From Gammaproteobacteria bacterium (GTDB lineage: Bacteria; Pseudomonadota; Gammaproteobacteria; Pseudomonadales; Porticoccaceae): 64,000 bases of DNA. The position numbers and the translations under genes were made by a program. The notes under the pieces are model-generated. The model saw only the letters and a program-made list of their open reading frames with translations. It searched no databases and had not been told where the DNA came from. Shown here piece after piece: positions 15,685-23,666 of this stretch. Each line of letters starts with the position of its first letter. Position 1 is the stretch's first letter. The stretch spans positions 62,001 to 126,000 of the forward strand of contig JAGPUW010000008.1 of NCBI GenBank assembly GCA_018069465.1, written 5' to 3'.

Positions 15685-17064
15685 TTACTGTGGCACAGGG
15701 GCATAAAAGGACACTTTTATTTCTTTGCCCGTTAAATGCTGATTGATACCTTCAAGATCTTGTAGGCTCAATAAGCCCACCGCGCGTTTTAAACGCAAGC
15801 GGTTGAGAATATAACCGTAGCGCGCCCGGGCATATTCGCTACGCGCAAAAAACAAATCACGCTCAGCATCTAAAACAGTCAAGCTATTAACCAGACCGGA
15901 TTCGAAGCCAATGCTTTTTGCAGCAGCTGCTAGCTCATAAGCCTCAACCGATTTTTGCAAAGCCTCGACCTTGCTAATGTCGGTCAAGACACCATCAAAA
16001 GCTGAAAATGTTTGTCGCTGCACGGCCCTCTGCTCTAACTCCAGCTGATCCTTGGCCTGGTTGTAAAGCTGCACTGATTCGCGCACACGAGAAGACACCA
16101 TGCCGCCAGAGTAGAGCGGCATATTAAAATTCAAAGCTAAAACAGTTTCTTCAACCTCACTACCACCACCAAAGACCGTTCCGTCCTTTTCCTCTGAACT
16201 GAATGAAGCCTCAAGATTCAGCGTTGGATAGTGGTCGCCACGACGCGCTTTTACTTCCTTGTTTGCCGCTTTAAGGGCAAATTTGCGCACCATGATTTCG
16301 GGATTAAACTCCTTGGCCTGAGAATACCAGGCGCCCGGTTCTGCCGGTTCGGGCTTCGCTAAAGGTAAATCGTTGCCAACAAGTATCAGGCCCTCGGGGG
16401 ACTGACCTGTCATTTCACGTAGCATTTCTAAAGAATCTCTAAAGCGGCTGCGAATTTCGAGCTCCCGCGATAGCGTTTGCATATGGCGGGCCTGTGCATC
16501 TAATAGATCCGTTTTGCGGGCCTGGCCACTTTTGCGTCGCGCTTCCACCAGCGTCAAATGCTGCTTCACCGCGAGCATTTCACTGGCAATGGAAGCCTGA
16601 TCTTCCTGTACCGCCAATGCCGCAAAATAGCGTTCGGCCACGCGTAACAAGAGGTTTTGTTCAAGTGCAATGCGCTCGGCATCGATGCGCTTTATGTCTT
16701 CTTTGGCCTTGTCAAAACGCTTCCAGTTTGTGTAGCTGTAAACCGACTGAGTTAAGGAGAATTCGTAGCGATCCGTTGGGAAATCATCACTGCCTTTTTG
16801 AAAGAGCGTGTTGTCCGAGCTGACAATTTCCTGGTCAGTCTCAGAGTGCATGGCGGTTAAATTGGCCGATGGTAAAAGAGCAGAGCGAGCCTGAAAATAA
16901 ACTTCCGACGAGGCGGCGTGCTGGTGAAGGCCGGCCTGATAGCTTGGGTCGTTTTGTTGTGCCTGGCTATAAATATCCAGTAGATTTTCAGCAGCCACAA
17001 AGGGGCTCGTTGCAACAGCCGCTATCCCCAGTGCCAAACCTGTAAATGTTGATCGTAGTGACAT
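15685..17064 (-). CDS. TolC family outer membrane protein
   Basis: The 459-residue protein has an N-terminal signal peptide (MSLRSTFTGLALGIAAVA, cleaved near FVAAEN) and two repeats of the outer-membrane efflux protein type. Features include LLDIYSQAQQNDPSYQAG, a NMPLYSGG strand region and a C-terminal coiled helix with LVNSLTVLDAERDL. TolC proteins form trimeric outer-membrane ducts for type I secretion and tripartite efflux. The start is ATG at 17064, preceded by AGGAG at 7-nt spacing; an in-frame ATG 18 bp further upstream lacks this. No ABC transporter or membrane-fusion partner is in the window. Being first in the operon that leads to an RTX-bearing giant protein, it is likely the outer-membrane part of a type I exporter for that protein. 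Confidence 0.9.
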   Translation of the reverse strand: MSLRSTFTGLALGIAAVATSPFVAAENLLDIYSQAQQNDPSYQAGLHQHAASSEVYFQARSALLPSANLTAMHSETDQEIVSSDNTLFQKGSDDFPTDRYEFSLTQSVYSYTNWKRFDKAKEDIKRIDAERIALEQNLLLRVAERYFAALAVQEDQASIASEMLAVKQHLTLVEARRKSGQARKTDLLDAQARHMQTLSRELEIRSRFRDSLEMLREMTGQSPEGLILVGNDLPLAKPEPAEPGAWYSQAKEFNPEIMVRKFALKAANKEVKARRGDHYPTLNLEASFSSEEKDGTVFGGGSEVEETVLALNFNMPLYSGGMVSSRVRESVQLYNQAKDQLELEQRAVQRQTFSAFDGVLTDISKVEALQKSVEAYELAAAAKSIGFESGLVNSLTVLDAERDLFFARSEYARARYGYILNRLRLKRAVGLLSLQDLEGINQHLTGKEIKVSFYAPVPQ

Positions 17065-17650
17065 AATGCATCTCCTATGCAAGTGGCTTCTTATTCTATG
17101 AAACTTTTTATGGTATTAAATGACCAAAGGGTGACATTCGAAAGCTCTAATAATGCGATAAAGCCAACATGCTATCACGCGAGGCAATGACTAATGGGGC
17201 AACGAAACAGTTGAGAAATGAAAGGTTTTTCCAGCTAGGAAGAGGTGCTTGTTATCCTAGAAAAGAGGTCGCGAATTATTATCATTAGCTTATTTGGAAA
17301 TTGACCGGCCAACAATTCAATGGTGGCAAATTCTAATACGCGATGCCAATGCTGTGCAAGCATATTCATCTCCTTGTCAGCATCTCGATAGCTTTGCCGG
17401 ATCACGACTCAAGCCCGGCCCCTGAGCCTTAGGCAGTTGGCGTTCATTAATGTTGGCGAGCTGTTTAGCCCTGTGCCTGGCGAGTGTTTGACAAAGTGAT
17501 TTGCTGTCACTTAACCCTGTTTTTAGCGCTATACTTGAATGCATCCTGTTAAACACCTTGAAATCAGCAGGTTATAAGTTTGGCTCTTTTATCCCTATAA
17601 TTGAGCGTCCACTACACTTTCGTCCTTACAACGCAAAGGCTGCATATTTG
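17065..17650. other. Divergent intergenic region between TolC-family gene and prc
   Basis: These 586 bp hold no gene that I can support. The segment must carry the promoters for both divergent transcripts. A TTGACA hexamer is present at 17488-17493 and a TATACT at 17530-17535, but they are 36 bp apart and do not form one standard promoter. No strong inverted repeat was noticed. Confidence 0.5.
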
Positions 17651-19717
17651 ATGAAGCTACTGTCACTCGCACTTACCCTGCTCCTGTTCACGGCCACTGT
17701 CTATGCTAAGACAGAGCCGCTGGTATTTACTAAAGAGCACTCGCAAACGGCGATTGAGATTCTTGAGTCGCTGAGTAACAAGCATTACAAAAAACAAATT
17801 GTCGATGACGCGTTCTCAAGCCGTTTGCTGGATAGTTACTGCGATGCCCTCGATCCGGTGAAGGTGTATTTTCTAAAATCTGATGTGGCGCAGTTTGAAG
17901 CGGATCGTTACGGCTTTGACGATGCCCTGGAGGATGGCGATTTATCCCAGGCCTTTGCTATCTTCAATCGCTTCCGCGAGCGTATTGGCGACCGCCTTGA
18001 GAGTAATATTGCGCTGCTCGAAAGCGATTTCAGTTTTGACTTCACTGTTGATGAAAGCATCGATCTCGACAGAGATAGCAACAGCTGGCTAGCATCCCCA
18101 GCGGCAGCCGACGATTACTGGCGCAAGCGTATGAAAGATAGCCTGCTGCGTTTGGCCTTGTCGGGCAAGGAAACGGCGGCGGCCCGCGAGCTCTTGCGTA
18201 AACGCTACGCCAATCGGATCAAGCAACTTGGCCAACAAGATGCCGACGATGTCGTACAGAGCTTTATCAATGTTATGGCCGGGCTCTACGATCCCCACAC
18301 TAGCTATCTCGCCCCGCGCACCCTTGAAAACTTCAATATTTCCATGTCCTTATCCCTTGAGGGTATCGGTGCCGTATTGCAGCTGGAGGATGAATTCACC
18401 AAGATTGTACGCATCGTTCCCGGCGGGCCCGCCGACAAACAAGGGGTGCTTGCAGCCGAAGACAAAATTATTGGCGTGGCACAGGACGAGGGGGCCATGG
18501 TCGATGTGATTGGCTGGCGGCTCGACGATGTTGTCGACCTGATTCGCGGCAAAAAAGATAGCCGGGTGCGACTGGAAATTATTCCCGGCACCGCTGAAGG
18601 TAGCGATAAAACATCGATCGTGGCGATTGTTCGCGACAAGGTGAAACTGGAGGAGCAGGCGGCAAAGAGTCGGGTGATCGAGCTGCAACAAGGTGGTGAG
18701 AGCTTTCGTGCCGGCGTTATCACGGTGCCCGCCTTTTACATGGATTTTGAAGCCTACCGCCAGCGCGACCCCAACTTTAAAAGTACCTCTCGCGATGTTA
18801 TGAAGCTCATCGTCGACTTAACAAAGGAAGGTGTTGACGGCATTGTTCTCGACTTGCGCAATAATGGCGGCGGCTCCCTCTACGAGGCAACGTCGTTGAC
18901 CGATTTGTTTATTCACCCCGGCCCGGTGGTGCAAATTCGCCATGCCGACCAGCATGTATCCCGAGAGCAACGCGCCCGGCAGCGGCCCTTTTACGACGGC
19001 CCGCTGATGGTGCTCATCAATCGACTCAGCGCTTCGGCCTCGGAGATTTTTGCCGGTGCCATTCAAGATTACGGGCGCGGTTTAGTGGTGGGTACGACCA
19101 GTTTCGGCAAGGGCACTGTTCAGGTTCTGGCCCCTTTAAAACAGGGTCGGCTTAAATTGACGGAGTCGAAGTTCTACCGTGTGTCAGGGCAAAGCACCCA
19201 GCACCGGGGCGTTGTTCCCGATATTCGTTTCCCCTCTTACTTCGACCTCGACGAGGTCGGTGAAAGCAGCCAGGACAATGCCCTGCCCTGGGACAGTATT
19301 CGCAAGGTCAGACACCGCATGTATGAGGACTTTAACCCCCTACTGGCAGTGCTAAAAAGCCAGCACCAGCAGCGCGTGGAAGCCGATCCCGACTGGCGCT
19401 TTATGCTCGATGAGATCGCCTTGATCACCGAACAACGCGCACTAAAGACCTTTACCTTAAATAAGGCCAGCCGCGAGCAATTAAAAACTCAGCGCGAAGA
19501 AACCTGGCTGGCTATCGAAAACACACGACGACAAACTCGCGATGAGCCTGCATTTGAATCTACCGAGGCCGTAGAGGCCTTCCGTAAACAGCAGAAAGAA
19601 GATGAGCAAACGCCAGACCCCATCTTGCAGGAGTCGGCACACTTATTAGCGGATTACGCCCGTCATTCAAGTGCTTCCGCTGAAACACGCCTGGTCAGTA
19701 AGGAGTTAAGTGAGTAA
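17651..19717 (+). CDS. prc: Tail-specific (C-terminal processing) periplasmic protease Prc
   Basis: The 688-residue length matches E. coli Prc/Tsp. The chosen start is ATG at 17651, which gives a clear signal peptide (MKLLSLALTLLLFTATVYA); the frame is open 50 codons further upstream but that extension is not conserved in character. After an N-terminal helical domain come a PDZ domain (SLEGIGAVLQ to about FRAGVI) and the S41 protease core. Ser462 (in SASASEIF) and Lys487 (in FGKGTVQ) are 25 residues apart, as in the E. coli Ser452/Lys477 dyad. The C-terminal DUF3340-type domain follows. Prc trims penicillin-binding protein 3 and degrades SsrA-tagged or misfolded periplasmic proteins. It appears to be monocistronic. 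Confidence 0.95.
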   Translation: MKLLSLALTLLLFTATVYAKTEPLVFTKEHSQTAIEILESLSNKHYKKQIVDDAFSSRLLDSYCDALDPVKVYFLKSDVAQFEADRYGFDDALEDGDLSQAFAIFNRFRERIGDRLESNIALLESDFSFDFTVDESIDLDRDSNSWLASPAAADDYWRKRMKDSLLRLALSGKETAAARELLRKRYANRIKQLGQQDADDVVQSFINVMAGLYDPHTSYLAPRTLENFNISMSLSLEGIGAVLQLEDEFTKIVRIVPGGPADKQGVLAAEDKIIGVAQDEGAMVDVIGWRLDDVVDLIRGKKDSRVRLEIIPGTAEGSDKTSIVAIVRDKVKLEEQAAKSRVIELQQGGESFRAGVITVPAFYMDFEAYRQRDPNFKSTSRDVMKLIVDLTKEGVDGIVLDLRNNGGGSLYEATSLTDLFIHPGPVVQIRHADQHVSREQRARQRPFYDGPLMVLINRLSASASEIFAGAIQDYGRGLVVGTTSFGKGTVQVLAPLKQGRLKLTESKFYRVSGQSTQHRGVVPDIRFPSYFDLDEVGESSQDNALPWDSIRKVRHRMYEDFNPLLAVLKSQHQQRVEADPDWRFMLDEIALITEQRALKTFTLNKASREQLKTQREETWLAIENTRRQTRDEPAFESTEAVEAFRKQQKEDEQTPDPILQESAHLLADYARHSSASAETRLVSKELSE

Positions 19718-19804
19718 ATAAGTACGCATTACTGTCAACCAATTGTTGCTTGCGGCGTTAATGTTTATATATTCCGCCACATCGCTAAAAATTGGAGAAT
19801 AAAA

Positions 19805-20224
19805 ATGGCTGTAAGCAAGCAACTATTCGCGGCGCTGTTAACGCTGGTGTTTGCCACTAGCGCCTTCGCTGAGCACAAGCATCACTCTGGGCACAAGAAT
19901 CAGCATAAACACGCGGATAAACACCGGAGTGCCCACCATCAGGTGACAGGCAAGCACCTGGGGCACCGGGCCGAGCAGCGCTATTACGACGCCCACCGCG
20001 AGCCTGCTGTCCATCAATCTCAGCAACACCGACAGAGCTATCAGCGCTACCCGGGGCGTACGGTTTATCGTAGCGTTAAGCGCCACTCGGCTCATCGCGA
20101 TGAGCGTCGCTACGATCACGGCTACGAGCACCGCCGTTCCTACAGCAATGAGCGGCGCGATACTTACCGTCTTATTGCCGGGGCTATTGTGCTCAATGAA
20201 GTTTTACATCATATCCATCACTAG
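19805..20224 (+). CDS. Small exported histidine-rich protein
   Basis: A 139-residue product with a clear signal peptide (cleavage after SAFA) and a GGAG ribosome site upstream. The mature part is extremely rich in His, Arg, Tyr and Gln, with HKHHSGHKNQHKHADKH close to the N-terminus and HHIHH at the C-terminus, separated by a basic low-complexity region and a short hydrophobic patch RLIAGAIVLNEVL. The function is not known. His density suggests metal binding (Ni, Zn, Cu or Co) in the periplasm, but no recognised metal chaperone fold is evident. It lies 20 bp before the sigma factor gene, so co-transcription is possible. Confidence 0.7.
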   Translation: MAVSKQLFAALLTLVFATSAFAEHKHHSGHKNQHKHADKHRSAHHQVTGKHLGHRAEQRYYDAHREPAVHQSQQHRQSYQRYPGRTVYRSVKRHSAHRDERRYDHGYEHRRSYSNERRDTYRLIAGAIVLNEVLHHIHH

Positions 20225-20244
20225 CCCGCCACTGCGCTCTTGTT

Positions 20245-20859
20245 ATGGGTATTTCAACGCTGAAACGTGATTTGAGAAGCGAGACAAAGGCATCCCGTGC
20301 GGCACTGGATGGCTTTTTAGCCTCAGTGCAGCGCCGTGCTTTTGCCATGGCGCGAGCGGCTTCAGGCAATGCCGACGATGCCATGGATGTGGTGCAGGAC
20401 AGCATGCTGCAACTGGTCAAGTCCTATGGCGATAGAGATGCCGATGAATGGCGTAAGCTTTTTTATCGTATTCTCAATAACAAAATTAACGACCTCTTTC
20501 GGCGCCGTAAATTACAGCGTCGCTTTGGCGCTTTACTACCGAGGCTTGCAGGCCACAACAGTGAGGAGCAGGATTTACTGGCGGACCCCTTTGACAAAAT
20601 AGCGGCTGCTGATGGCGACCCCGCTGTTCACCTGCAGCGTGAGCGCACCATCGCGAGTCTTCACGGGCAGATAAGTCAGCTGCCCCGCCGTCAGCGTGAA
20701 GCCTTTATGCTGCGCTGCTGGGAGGGCTTCTCCACACGGGAGACAGCCCAAACCATGGGGTGTAGTGAAGGTAGTGTGAAAACTCATTATTCGCGAGCCC
20801 TGAGTGCTCTGCGTGTAAAGCTTGGGGAGGCCCTTGAGGAAAACCCTTATGAAAACTGA
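20245..20859 (+). CDS. RNA polymerase sigma factor, sigma-70/ECF type
   Basis: The 204-residue protein has a region 2 (AAGNADDAMDVVQDSM-like core followed by WRKLFYRILNNKINDLFRRR) and a region 4 helix-turn-helix (LPRRQREAFMLRCWEGFSTRETAQTMGCSEGSVKTHYSRAL in outline). There is no region 1.1 or 3, so it is an ECF-type factor. Its gene overlaps the following membrane-protein gene by 11 bp and is followed by a DUF3106 gene, an arrangement seen in many proteobacteria. The overlapping partner probably acts as a membrane-anchored regulator, though it lacks an evident zinc-binding anti-sigma motif. The regulon is unknown. Confidence 0.9.
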   Translation: MGISTLKRDLRSETKASRAALDGFLASVQRRAFAMARAASGNADDAMDVVQDSMLQLVKSYGDRDADEWRKLFYRILNNKINDLFRRRKLQRRFGALLPRLAGHNSEEQDLLADPFDKIAAADGDPAVHLQRERTIASLHGQISQLPRRQREAFMLRCWEGFSTRETAQTMGCSEGSVKTHYSRALSALRVKLGEALEENPYEN

Positions 20860-21184
20860 ATTTGAACAAGGCTTACAAAATGACTTGCGCCATGGCGAAC
20901 AGGCCATTGATACCCAGCAGATGGCGCGTTTGTCAGCTCTTCGCCAACAGGCGCTGCATGTGCAGCCCGCTAGCACTACAGCCATGCCCCGCCGCTTGCG
21001 ACGCTTGCTGTGGCCGTCTGCCGGAATGGCACTGGCATCCATTCTCGTGCTTGTTCTGACTCTGCCTTTCTCACCTTTTTCAGCAACATCATCGAATGAG
21101 TATTTGAGCGACAACTTTGAACTCTATGAGGATCTTGAGTTTTATTATTGGCTAGCCGCCAACGAAGTGGATGTAAGAGGCTGA
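20849..21184 (+). CDS. Small single-pass membrane protein coupled to the sigma factor (DUF3619-like)
   Basis: A 111-residue protein with a polar N-terminal half, one hydrophobic segment (MALASILVLVLTLPFSPF) and a short acidic C-terminal tail (FELYEDLEFYYWLAANEVDV). The ATG at 20849 lies inside the end of the sigma-factor gene, so translation is coupled. Size, topology and position match the DUF3619-type proteins that follow ECF sigma genes. I infer an anti-sigma or regulatory role with the N-terminal part in the cytoplasm. There is no HxxxCxxC motif, so it is not a classical ZAS-domain anti-sigma. Confidence 0.75.
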   Translation: MKTEFEQGLQNDLRHGEQAIDTQQMARLSALRQQALHVQPASTTAMPRRLRRLLWPSAGMALASILVLVLTLPFSPFSATSSNEYLSDNFELYEDLEFYYWLAANEVDVRG

Positions 21185-21185
21185 T

Positions 21186-21611
21186 ATGCCAGCTCCCCTG
21201 CCTGTAATGATGCTGTTCGGTCTGCTGCTCAGTGCGGCAAGCCTTAACGTTGCTGCCCGCTTACACCCTGCCGGTGAAGTATTAAATACTGATAATTTTC
21301 AGTTGCTTGTGGATAATTTGAAGAATAAGAATGAGGTTTTTCTGGTGCCTGGAGCGTGGCTCATTACACGTGATGAAGGCGATGCGAGGCATCGACAAGA
21401 AATGACCCCCGAGCAGCGCGATCGTCTTAAAGAGCGGAGAAAACGTTTTGAATCCTTGCCGCCGCAAGAGAAACAGCGCCTAAAAGATGCACGCAAGAAG
21501 TTCAGGCAATTGCCCCCCGAGGAGAGAAAAAAGCTGAAGCAGAAATGGCGCGATTTATCGCCCGAAGAGCGGGATAAAGCGATTAACAAAAAACGTAAGA
21601 AAAAGGCATAG
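21186..21611 (+). CDS. DUF3106 domain-containing exported protein
   Basis: A 141-residue protein with an N-terminal signal sequence and a C-terminal half made of repeated MTPEQRDRLKERRKRF, LPPQEKQRLKDARKKF, LPPEERKKLKQKWRDL and LSPEERDKA segments. These short amphipathic Leu-Pro-Pro-Glu-Glu units are the hallmark of DUF3106. It starts one base after the stop of the preceding gene, so it is the third member of the sigma-factor operon. The function is unknown; the charged helical repeats resemble those of periplasmic Spy/CpxP-like stress proteins only in general character. The gene ends 83 bp before a strong terminator. Confidence 0.85.
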   Translation: MPAPLPVMMLFGLLLSAASLNVAARLHPAGEVLNTDNFQLLVDNLKNKNEVFLVPGAWLITRDEGDARHRQEMTPEQRDRLKERRKRFESLPPQEKQRLKDARKKFRQLPPEERKKLKQKWRDLSPEERDKAINKKRKKKA

Positions 21612-21694
21612 CACGTATTTTATGCAGGTGATTTTAGTGCGTAGTTTGAGCCGGTAATTTTAAAATATAGTTTTAGATCGAAGTCAGCAGCTAT

Positions 21695-21723
21695 AAAAAA
21701 ACCGGCATAGAGCCGGTTTTTTT
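21695..21723. terminator. Bidirectional rho-independent terminator
   Basis: A perfect 12-bp stem (AAAAAAACCGGC / GCCGGTTTTTTT) with a 5-nt loop sits between two convergent operons. It ends the sigma/DUF3106 transcript on the plus strand and the etf transcript on the minus strand. Confidence 0.9.
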
Positions 21724-21744
21724 ATACTTGAACGGTAAGCGTTT

Positions 21745-22674
21745 TTACAGCGCTTCGTCCAGCTCTGGTAGTGCTTTAAACAAGTCGGCAACCAGACCAT
21801 AATCCGCTACCTGAAAAATCGGTGCGTCTTCGTCTTTGTTGATAGCAACAATGACTTTGGAGTCTTTCATGCCCGCCAGATGCTGAATGGCACCTGAAAT
21901 ACCCACGGCGATATAGAGATCGGGAGCAACGATTTTACCCGTTTGACCAACCTGCATTTCGTTGGGTACGAAGCCGGCATCAACAGCGGCACGTGAAGCA
22001 CCAACCGCAGCGCCGAGCTTGTCGGCAACCTTGTAAAGTAGCTCAAAGTTCTCGCCGTTTTGCATGCCGCGACCACCGGAAACAATCACCTCGGCAGCTG
22101 TCAGCTCAGGGCGGTCAGATTTAGCAACCTCTTCGCCTTTGAACTCAGAAATGCCAGCGTCATGAGCACCGCCAGCTGCTTCGATAGTGGCACTGCCACC
22201 CTCTGCTGCAACGGGGTCAAATGCGGTGGTGCGCACGGTCATCACTTTAATGCTGTCGCTGCTCTGTACGGTGGCAACAATATTGCCCGCATAGATAGGA
22301 CGCTGGAACGTGTCTTCACTGATAACAGCGCTGATGTCAGAAATAGGCTGCACATCGAGTAAAGCACCAACACGGGGAATGACATTCTTACCGTTAGTGG
22401 TAGCAGGCACCAGAATGTGGCCGTAGTTAGGCGCTAATTCAGCGATCAGAGGCGCTACGTTTTCTGCCAGCATAAATTCGTAAGCGGCGTTATCGGCGAC
22501 GACGACCTTGCTAATACCGGCGATTTTGGCAGCGGCATCGGCTGCGGCACCACAGTTAGCACCGGCAATAAGAATATCGACATCGCTACCGATAGCCTGA
22601 GCGGCGGCAACGGCGTTCAGCGTTGCGCCTTTGATTTCGTTGTTGTCGTGTTCCGCAATTACCAGAATACTCAT
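21745..22674 (-). CDS. etfA: Electron transfer flavoprotein alpha subunit
   Basis: The 309-residue product is EtfA (FixB-like). It has an N-terminal Rossmann-like domain ([20 protein letters not shown]) and a C-terminal FAD-binding domain with [42 protein letters not shown] and [12 protein letters not shown] accepts electrons from acyl-CoA and other flavin dehydrogenases and hands them to ETF-quinone oxidoreductase. Its ATG overlaps the etfB stop as ATGA, so the subunits are co-translated. The ETF-QO gene lies divergently 240 bp away. Together they imply active fatty-acid or branched-chain acyl-CoA oxidation. Confidence 0.97.
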   Translation of the reverse strand: MSILVIAEHDNNEIKGATLNAVAAAQAIGSDVDILIAGANCGAAADAAAKIAGISKVVVADNAAYEFMLAENVAPLIAELAPNYGHILVPATTNGKNVIPRVGALLDVQPISDISAVISEDTFQRPIYAGNIVATVQSSDSIKVMTVRTTAFDPVAAEGGSATIEAAGGAHDAGISEFKGEEVAKSDRPELTAAEVIVSGGRGMQNGENFELLYKVADKLGAAVGASRAAVDAGFVPNEMQVGQTGKIVAPDLYIAVGISGAIQHLAGMKDSKVIVAINKDEDAPIFQVADYGLVADLFKALPELDEAL

Positions 22675-23423
22675 GAGATCACCTTGGCTTCGTTTTTCAG
22701 TTTATCAACCAGCTGTGCAACGTCTTCCACTTTAATGCCCGCCTTGCGCTCGGCCGGTGGCTCGGCTTTGAGCAGAGTTGTGCGCGGTGCAACATCGACA
22801 CCCAGATCGGCCGGTGTGGTGCTGTCGATAGTCTTTTTCTTCGCCTTCATGATGTTAGGCAGTGACGCGTAACGCGGCTCGTTCAAGCGCAGGTCAGCGG
22901 TAACAATGGCCGGCAGTTTAATTTGAATAGTCTGCAAGCCGGCATCAACTTCACGTATAACCGTGGCGCTGTCGCCATCAATTGTCAGCTCCGAGGCAAA
23001 AGTTGCCTGTGCCCAACCGGTCAGTGCACCCAGCATTTGGCCAGTGTGGTTGTTGTCACCATCAATCGCCTGCTTACCCAGCAATACGATGTCGGGGCTT
23101 TCGTTGTCGCAAACCGCTTTCAGGCATTTGGCAACGGCCAGTGACTCAAGGTCAGTGTCGGTGGTGATCAGAATGCCGCGATCAGCACCCAGTGCCAGAG
23201 CGGTGCGAACCTGCTCTTGAGCTGCCTGTGCGCCAATGGAAACAACAATAATTTCTGTTGCGATACCCTTTTCTTTCAGTCGAACAGCTTCTTCGACAGC
23301 AATTTCACAGAAGGGGTTGATGGCCATTTTAACATTGGCCAGATCGGGGCCGGTATTATCTGACTTGGCCCTTACCTTTACGTTGTAGTCGGCAACGCGC
23401 TTTACAGCGACAAGAATCTTCAT
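22671..23423 (-). CDS. etfB: Electron transfer flavoprotein beta subunit
   Basis: This 250-residue EtfB starts at ATG 23423 ([18 protein letters not shown]); the frame stays open for 34 codons upstream but the conserved family N-terminus begins here. It shows the AMP-binding features [15 protein letters not shown] and the recognition-loop stretch [14 protein letters not shown] typical of ETF beta. It is the first gene of etfBA and shares a 4-bp overlap with etfA. The divergent ETF-QO gene is read from the same intergenic region, so the two transcripts may be regulated together. Confidence 0.97.
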   Translation of the reverse strand: MKILVAVKRVADYNVKVRAKSDNTGPDLANVKMAINPFCEIAVEEAVRLKEKGIATEIIVVSIGAQAAQEQVRTALALGADRGILITTDTDLESLAVAKCLKAVCDNESPDIVLLGKQAIDGDNNHTGQMLGALTGWAQATFASELTIDGDSATVIREVDAGLQTIQIKLPAIVTADLRLNEPRYASLPNIMKAKKKTIDSTTPADLGVDVAPRTTLLKAEPPAERKAGIKVEDVAQLVDKLKNEAKVIS

Positions 23424-23666
23424 GAACCACCCTTGGTATGTTATGGAGTGTGACGAATAAATTGGGTGCAAAACAGCACCGAATTTAGGGGGCGTCATAA
23501 TGCCGATTTCGGGGCCAAAAATCAAACGTTGAACATCAATGCAACGCTGGCGGGGCTTGTTTGCTTATAAAAACCCGCCCGTCACAGTTTTCTCTGCAGG
23601 GGCATAGTTTTGCCCACTCACAGTAGGTTAAAATACGCGATTGTCTAAGCTGTTGGAGGTTGAGTG

